A DNA stretch of 64,000 nt from Sipunculus nudus (Eukaryota; Annelida; Sipuncula; Golfingiida; Sipunculidae), in NCBI GenBank assembly GCA_026874595.1, contig CM049308.1, positions 94,963,624 to 95,027,623 of the forward strand, given 5' to 3'. The number at the start of each line of letters is the position of its first letter. Within the stretch, counting starts at the first letter, position 1. The notes under the pieces are model-generated. The model was not told the DNA's origin. It saw only the letters and a program-made list of their open reading frames with translations, and searched no databases. Both the position numbers and the translations under genes were made by a program. Shown one piece after another: positions 24,901 to 33,900 of the stretch.

Positions 24901-27900
24901 CCTGAAGTGTAAAAATAGGTGTTTAATAAAAAATTGAGGTTTTCTCTTAATTTCTAAAAGGAACAAAGGAGCTTGGTAGGAGATCTTGGGGACATCTAAC
25001 ATTATGCCCAATTTGGATTCCTAGGTCTTACGGTTTCAAAACGTGCCATATCTACGGACAGACAGACGGATGGACAGACTGATGGACGACGGACAATGGA
25101 CCACGACTATAGCTCAGATGAGCTAAAAACAGGCAGGAGATTGTAAACAAAGAAAATCAATCTAATTCCAATTCTACTGAGACAGGAAAATACTGAACAA
25201 ATGTTTACATTAGATCCTCCTTTTTTTATTACATCAGATTTTTTTATCAAGTTTATTAAATTTACTATACATTAACAGCATATCAGATATATCTGAATAT
25301 TTCAGCTGATTCACAATTCTTAATTTTTTCAACATTTATAGCTAATTTGGTAAGGTCACATCACATTATGCACACAGATGTATTAATTTTTTATTTTTAT
25401 AAAATATATTTTTTTTTTGCAAAACAATATATATATCTGAAAATAACACTTGATTCAGAATCACAATTCTAAATTGCACCTTTATTTTTCCATGATTTGG
25501 TTCATATATTATCAAATTATGCCTACTGATGGGTCTAATTATAATTTATTTCTCTTAAATTAGTTGAAAGGAAATTATATTCTTTAACAAGGGACCCATG
25601 GGTCACGGCGCTCAGCTGTTATATATGATAAAAAATATGATTTGGGAAAGAGGCATATGCTGGTTTTGTGTGGTAATAAATATAAGCTTTATTATGAGTT
25701 GTTGGTGTTTAGCTTATGTATGATTTTGATAGTATTTTTGGAGACGGGGAAGAGGATTGATTTCATTTATTTTATTAACAAATGGAGTGCTATTGTCACA
25801 CAGATTTTGACCTGGCCATATAACTTATAAGCAGCACATAAAATAAAAGAGTTTAACTATTTATTAAAATTTAATAACAAATGTTGTGCCAATATAATAT
25901 TTATTAAAAATAATAAGAGAATCATATAATTTTTTTAATAAAATATAACTGAACTAATTATTAAAATAATATTATAGAATATATGCATTCATGAATACAT
26001 TTTGAAAGTATTTGCACTGGTATTCAAATACTTTCATTTTTACCTGAATTCCCATTTTTATGCAAGAAATTTTATAATGGAGTACATATTCATATTCATA
26101 TTCATATACATTTGCAAAGTATTTGCACCATGTCTTATCATGAAGAAAAACAGTAAAAGTTTTGAGATACTGTGATGCATATGAAAAATTTACAGATGGA
26201 CAGGCAAATGGACAGAATGGACTAATACCTTCATTTCACTTTCAAAGGAATAATGCATTTAAGTTTATATATAAGCCTATTTTTTTAGCATATCCACTTT
26301 TTTCATTAATAGTTTTTATCTGATTCATTTTTTTTTATTTACAAGTGTTATAAATTTGTAATATAAAAGTGAAAATATAAGTTAAAATATTAGAATTCTA
26401 AGTTGCAATCATTATATTTCCAGATTGTAGCTCACATTGGGTCATATTATGCATACACATATATTTTATTATTTTTAAATCAAATGTTTAAACTGAATGT
26501 AAAAGAAAATAATGCCACAACATGGCATCTACAAAATTATTCCTTGAATTCCTATTAAAAAGTTTTGCACATTGGAGTTTTCAGGACAAGCTTAATTTTA
26601 TTCACCAAAATAAAATAAAAGATTCAGTAAATTTGATAAAATAAAAACATCTTTTCAAATAAAGTATACACACTCTTGGTTGAATGAGGGACAAACAATA
26701 TCATTATGCTAATTACAATCTAAGCTATAATTAATAACTGGAATTAATAGTCAATTTCACACCTGGTGAAGTTTTACTCTTCTGAAGTAAAGCATTACTT
26801 ATCTGATGAACATCCATACTTTCATAGCAATACATCACTTTGTGGACACAATTAAATGTGCACTTTAATCATTGTAACCCTGGTGGTACAATCCAAAATC
26901 TAAAATGTAGCATGTCCAAGAATAAAACCAAATACAGAAAATTATAACATTCATCTAGTTTATGCACCAGCTGGGGGGGGGGGGGTTGAGTGCAGGGCAG
27001 AGGAGAAGCCTGCTAGTAGTGGCCAAGCTGGGTCAAGGCAAGCTGCCTGGGGTGGGTTACATAATGCAAGCGAAGGCTGTACTACTAGGTGGGCCAGATA
27101 TAAACAACACTTGACATGGTGTATGAAAACTTGAATAAAAGCTACTCTTTTCAAACAATTTCTTTGAAATTTCAGATTTTAAAAGAATAAATCCTTATGT
27201 ATATATGCTGTGAAAATTAAATCAACAGTGCTCACAGGGAAAAAACGTGCCACTGCCAAAGTTGGACAAAATTTAAGGTATTAATTTTTTATTTATGCTA
27301 ATAACTTGAAAAATTTGCAAAATTCAGATCTAATTTTGGGCAAACAATTGAATCTTGATTAAATAAAGTTATATTCCTGAAAAAAAGTCTTCAGCTTCAG
27401 CAATTCTCATGTTAAGTGAGCAAATATATTTCCTGATTTTTAAAAAATTGCATTATATTTGGGCCTATAACTTCAAAATAATACCCAATACTGACCTAAT
27501 TTTTGGTATGTGCATAGAAAATATATGGAAGAATATGAATACTAAATATGATCAAAAACAGATCAGTGGTTTTGATATATAGGACTTGAAGTGTAACAAT
27601 TGCTTTTTTATGGAAAACGGAGGTTTTTCCTTAATATCTCGAAGGAACAAAGTTCTAATGACCCAATTTTCGGTATGGTAGGAGATTTTGGGGACATCTA
27701 ATGGTATGCAGAATTTTGGATTCGTAGGTCCAACGATTTTAAAACGTGCCCTGTTAACGGCCGGACGGACGGACGACGGACAAAGGACCACGACTATAGC
27801 TCAGATGACTTACATACAGCTGAGCTAAAAATGACAATAACCAAAACATGGCTTCTTCTGGATTACTCCTTAAATTACTATTTCAAGATAAATTTTGTAC

Positions 27901-30900
27901 ATTGGAGTGGTAACAGCTTTACAATTAAAGAAATACAGTTCAAACAATAACAATTTTCGCAATTCAATTGGTGGTTGGGGAGGGGGGGGGGGGGTTGGAG
28001 TTGACATAAAAATAAATGTACACTTGTGACAGCAGGGGTGCTCAACTAGTGTTGCATCACTAATAAGGTCACCAAGGCAGGGCTGTAGTGACCAGAAGTG
28101 GATGGCCTGGAGGTTGATAATGCAAATAAAAACATTAGAGCTTTTAAAAAAAAAAACTTCAATAACTAGCCGAACTTTTTAGCTTTTATTTTCAAATTTC
28201 AAAACTTAACAGATTAAATCCTAATGTATATATGTTGTGAAAATTAAATCAACAGTGCTTACAGGGAAAAAATGTGATGTGGCAAAAGTTGGACAAAATT
28301 TAAGGTATTGATTTTTTATTTATGCTAATAACTTATAAATTTACAAAATTCAGATCTAATTTTTGGTATACGATTGAATCTTAATTAAACTAAGTTTATA
28401 CTTGGAAAACAAGTCTCTAGCTTAAAAAATGTTCATGTTAAGTGAGCAAATATTTTTCCTGACTTTTTACAAGGTCCAATATGTTCAAACCCACACCTTA
28501 TAGAAATTACACTTAACAGTCTTATTCTCTGGCATGTATATAGGAAATATATAGGAGAATACTCCTGGTAAATATTATGAAAAACAGAAAAGTGGTTTTG
28601 ATATTAGGCAGTTCTAAAGTGTGATAATAGGTTTTTTAATGGAAAATTGAGGTTTTTCCTAATTTTCTTGAAAGTACATAGTGGCAGTGACCCAGTTTTG
28701 GGGTTGGTAGGAGATCTTTGGGACATCTAACAGTGAGCCAAATTTTGGATTAGAAGGTCTAATGGTTTCAAAACAGGACAGTATAACTGACGGATGGATA
28801 GATGGACAGACGATGGACAATGGACCATAACTATAGCTCAGCTGATAATATGATTACCTTTAATCCCCAGGTGAGCCTCAGCAGCAGCTAGTCTGGCCTG
28901 AACAGCCTCAGATGAGTGAGCAGCCTCCCTGGCTGACAAGGCCCTGCCGCCTGATGACTGGTCCACACTGTGACGGGTCTGTGGGCCATAAACATTGTGC
29001 ACTCTTCTTACTGTAACACATGAACAGACAGGAGTTTTGTCATTGCATTAAGGTCTGACAAGTAACAGCTGTACTTATCACTGTGGAAGAAATGTGTGAG
29101 GTAAAATATGAATGAAAAATAAAAATATGATAAGACATGATTTAGAGGTGTGTTACAGATTCATCCTATACACCAGATACTGATATCAGCATATACCATT
29201 CTTTAAACTATGGTTTAGGATTTATCCAGAGATCTTTATTTCTGTAAATTACAAGCTGAACATAGAATGAAGGTCAATGCTACAATCATATTGCTGTATT
29301 GATTATACCTTTAAACATAAACTAAATCAGTCAATTTTACCAATAAGCACACAGGTATTAAATTTTGTATTAAACTATTTAAAACATTCCAACTGTAATT
29401 GACCAAGAAGAGCAAGGAAATTCTTATTTGTGACCTGTCTTAATCTAACGCCAAGGTTAACAAGGTGTTATTTATGACTTGCCTGGGCAGTGATCACCTT
29501 GAGCTGTACGAGATATGAACACAGCATTGGTCCTGGCACAACCATCTACAAACAAAAACCATCTACAAACATGAATACAGCATCAGTCCTTGCACACCCA
29601 TCTACAAACATGAACTCAGCAGTAGACCTGGCACAACTATCTACAAACATGAACAAAATGTTAGTCCTGGCACAACCATCTACAAACATGATCACAGCAT
29701 CAGTCCTTGCATAACCATCTCCAAAATGAAAACAGCATCAGTCCTTGCACACCCATCTACAAACATGAATACAGCATCAGTCCTTGCACAACCATCTACA
29801 AACATGAATACAGCATCAGTCCTGGCACAAATATCTACAAACATGAATACTGAATCAGTCCTTGCACAACCATCTACAAACATGATTACAGCTTCAGTCC
29901 TTGCACAACCATCTCCAAAATGAAAACAGCATCAGTCCTTGCACACCCATCTACAAACAAGAATACAGTATCAGTCCTTGCACAACCATCTACAAACATG
30001 AATACAGCATCAGTCCTGGCACAAATATCTACAAACATGAATACGGCATCAGTCCTTGCACAACCATCTACAAACATGATTACAGCTTCAGTCCTTGCAC
30101 ACCCATCTACAAACATGAATACAGCATCAGTCCTTGCGCAACCATCTACAAACATGATTACAGCATCAGTCCTTGCACACCCATCTACAAACATGAATAC
30201 AGCATCAGTCCTTGCACACCCATCTACAAACATGATTACAGCATCAGTCCTTGCACACCCATCTACAAACATGAATACAGCATCAGTCCTGGCACAAATA
30301 TCTACAAACATGAATACAGCATCAGTCCTTGCACATCCATCTACAAACATGATCACAGCATCAGTCCTTGCACACCCATCTACAAACATGAATACAGCAT
30401 TAGTCCTTGCACAACCATCTACAAACATGAATACAGCATTAGTCCTTGCACAACCATCTACAAACATGAATACAGCATCAGTCCTTGCACAACCATCTAC
30501 AAACATGAATACAGCATCAGTCCTTGCACAACCATCTACAAACATAAATACAACATCAGTCCTTGCACAACCATCTACAAACATGAATACAGCATCAGTC
30601 CTGGCACAAATATCTACAAACATGAATACAGCATCAGTCCTTGCACACCCATTTACAAACATGAATACAGCAGTTGTCCTTGCACAACCATCTACAAACA
30701 TGAATACAGCATCAGTCCTTGCACAACCATCTCCAAAATGAAAACAGCATCAGTCCTTGCACACCCATCTACAAACATGAATACAGCATCAGTCCTTGCA
30801 CAACCATCTACAAACATGAATACAGCATCAGTCCTGGCACAAATATCTACAAACATGAATACGGCATCAGTCCTTGCAAAACCATCTACAAAAATGATTA

Positions 30901-33900
30901 CAGCTTCAGTCCTTGCACACCCATCTACAAACATGAATACAGCATCAGTCCTTGCACAACCATCTACAAACATGATTACAGCATCAGTCCTTGCACACCC
31001 ATCTACAAACATGAATACAGCGTCAGTCCTTGCACACCCATCTACAAACATGAATACAGCATCAGTCCTTGCACACAAATCTACAAACATGTATACAGCA
31101 TCAGTCCTTGCACACCCAACTTCAAACATGAATACAGCATCAGTCCTTGCACAACCATCTACAAACATGATCACAGCATCAGTCCTTGCACAGCCATCTA
31201 CAAACATGAATACAGCATCAGTCCTTGCACAGCCATCTACAAACATGAATACAGCATTAGTCCTTGCACAACCATCTACAAACATGAATACAGCATCAGT
31301 CTTTGCACATCCATCTACAAACATGACCACAGCATTAGTCCTTGCACAACCATCTACAAACATGAATACAGCATTAGTCCTTGCACAACCATCTACAAAC
31401 ATGAATACAGCATTAGTCCTTGCACAACCATCTACAAACATGAATACAGCATCAGTCCTTGCACAACCATCTACAAACATAAATACAACATCAGTCCTTG
31501 CACAACCATCTACAAACATGAATACAGCATCAGTCCTGGCACAAATATCTACAAACATGAATACAGCATCAGTCCTTGCACACCCATTTACAAACATGAA
31601 TACAGCAATTGTCCTTGCACAACCATCTACAAACATGAATACAGCATCAGTTCTTGTACACCCATCTACAAACATGACCACAGCATTAGTCCTTGCACAA
31701 CCATCTACAAACATGAATACAGCATTAGTCCTTGCACAACCATCTACAAACATGAATACAGCATTAGTCCTTGCACAACCATCTACAAACAAGAATACAG
31801 CATTTGTCCTTGTAAAATCAAATACAGCAGTCTATAAGCATGAAGCAACATGATATTATATAACACAGCATTAAAGGCAATAATACATTTAATCAGTTCC
31901 ATGAATATATCTGTCAGCTCTGGTTGACAATGTCTTCCAATGGTTGTCCCCTTATCAGTTTCTGTTATGAGACTATGGGGATGAATTAGACTAGTTTGTT
32001 TGAGAGTAAGTAGTTTGTATGTGTAGTCTACATTTGTACTCTGTATACACCCTGCTGCTTTTGTTCCCTGGGCTATTTCTATTCTTCAGTATGTGTTATG
32101 ACATATTGCCAAGAGGGATAATAAACATGTATCAATTTTTATTTTCAACTTGAGTTTTCCCTGTGTTGTTGAAACAATGTCAACCTTTAATTGGAATTAA
32201 TATTTTGTGTATCAGTCTGTCATGAAACTTTTCTTATTAGATACCAAATGTGTTTGCTCAATGTTTGAGGCCTTAACAACATAGTCACGTACAAAATACA
32301 ACCAGGAAAATTTTCTAAATTATTATCAATAATATTCATTGTTTAAATTGATCCTTTTTGCTAAACTTGTGAAAAGTAAAATGATTATAAGGGAAAATGG
32401 TTTACAAAAAACTTTAGAGATAAAGTACCAATAAACATGGAGTATGGACATATTTACTTCAAAGAAACACACTGTATGTATATGGAGGAGTATGGATACA
32501 GACAACTAACTTATGGATAATCAGCTTTAGTTTGCAGCACCCTCTCATGATAATTAGTTTGTGTTAGGATCCCCGTTTCTGGTCACAAGGCATTGTGCTC
32601 ATTTAAAGTCCATCCAGATCATTAGACATGACCACCCTGACCTTCGTACATGATGTTGCTGGCTCTAGGTTTCTCTGGGGACATAATGTAACTTAAGTAA
32701 GTGTAAGTGTTGTGTTCCATGAATACTTCATGACGAGGTACATGGTATTTGGCACTATCTCACTCAGGTCAGCATCTGAAGAGAATGACCACTTACAAAT
32801 TTTATTCCTACTTTTATTTTTACTTGTAAAAGAGACAGTCCATGTAAAACCAAACATTTTATTAAAAGATTTCTAATAGAAAGTGTCAATTTTGCCAAGT
32901 GATATCTACAGTGGGATCTAAGAGTGAACAGTATGTTCATGGTCATGAGTTTACTGTAAGATCCCTGTACCTGTTTCTTCATTTGGATCCATCAGTCAAC
33001 AAATTTAATTTCTTATGGTAATTAGTTTACTATAAGATCCCTTTACCTGTTTCTTCACTCGGATCCATCAGTCAACAAATTTAATTTTAGATTTGTCACG
33101 CATAATCAAAACATAAGTGTAAGTGAGTCTGAAATGATGGTCGCTCTGTCTAAACTGAAATCCAGAAAGTCCTATGACCAAGATGGTTTAGGAGCAGAAC
33201 AGTACATTCATGCGAAGGACGCACCCATTATGTTCACTGTTCACTTCACTCCTCATACATGGTTATATGCCTGAACATATGATGAGTAGTATAATAGTGC
33301 CAGTACTTAAGAATAAAACACAGAGTATAACTGATAAAGCCAATTACAGGCCCATAGCACTGTCCACTATAATGTCTAAACTCTTTGAGTTTGTGATTTA
33401 TGAGAAAATTAAACACTTTGTTAATGTAACTGATCATCAGTTTGGATACAAAACGGGTCATGGCACAGAGCTTTGTGTAGGGTTGCTAAAAGAGATTCTT
33501 CGATTTTACCAGAAGATGGGATCACGTATGTTTGTGTGTTTTCTCGATGCATCATCGGCTTTTGACAGAGTTTGTCACACAACTTTATTCTACAAGCTTT
33601 TAAGGAACGGTGTCCCTTTATACCTTGTCAGAATCGTGTATTACTGGTATATGCACCAAAGAATCTCTGTAAGATGGAACCCGATCAGGTCGGACTATTT
33701 CACAGCCACTAATGGTGTTCGACAAGGAGGGGTGTTGTCTCCACTCATGTTCAATATTACATGAACGATTTGAGCTCTAAATTAAACACACACACAATTG
33801 GTTGTTGTATTGACAAAAATATCATCAATCATCTTATGTACGCTGATGATATAGTGGTTTTTGCTCCGTCGGTCAAAGGTCTGCAAAAACTAATAAATCT

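Noticed and set aside
27552-27791. Conserved protein shared with 39119-39451 (minus strand)
   Set aside because: The frames are homologous because both lie in copies of one dispersed repeat; no start, no domain, and stops differ.
29901-31853. A 650-codon plus-strand open frame, with 366- and 271-codon frames on the other strand
   Set aside because: All are read-through of the 39-bp array, whose period is a multiple of three; there is no unique sequence and both strands are open. The meaningful homology is the splice acceptor and exon start of MBIP, not a repeat protein.
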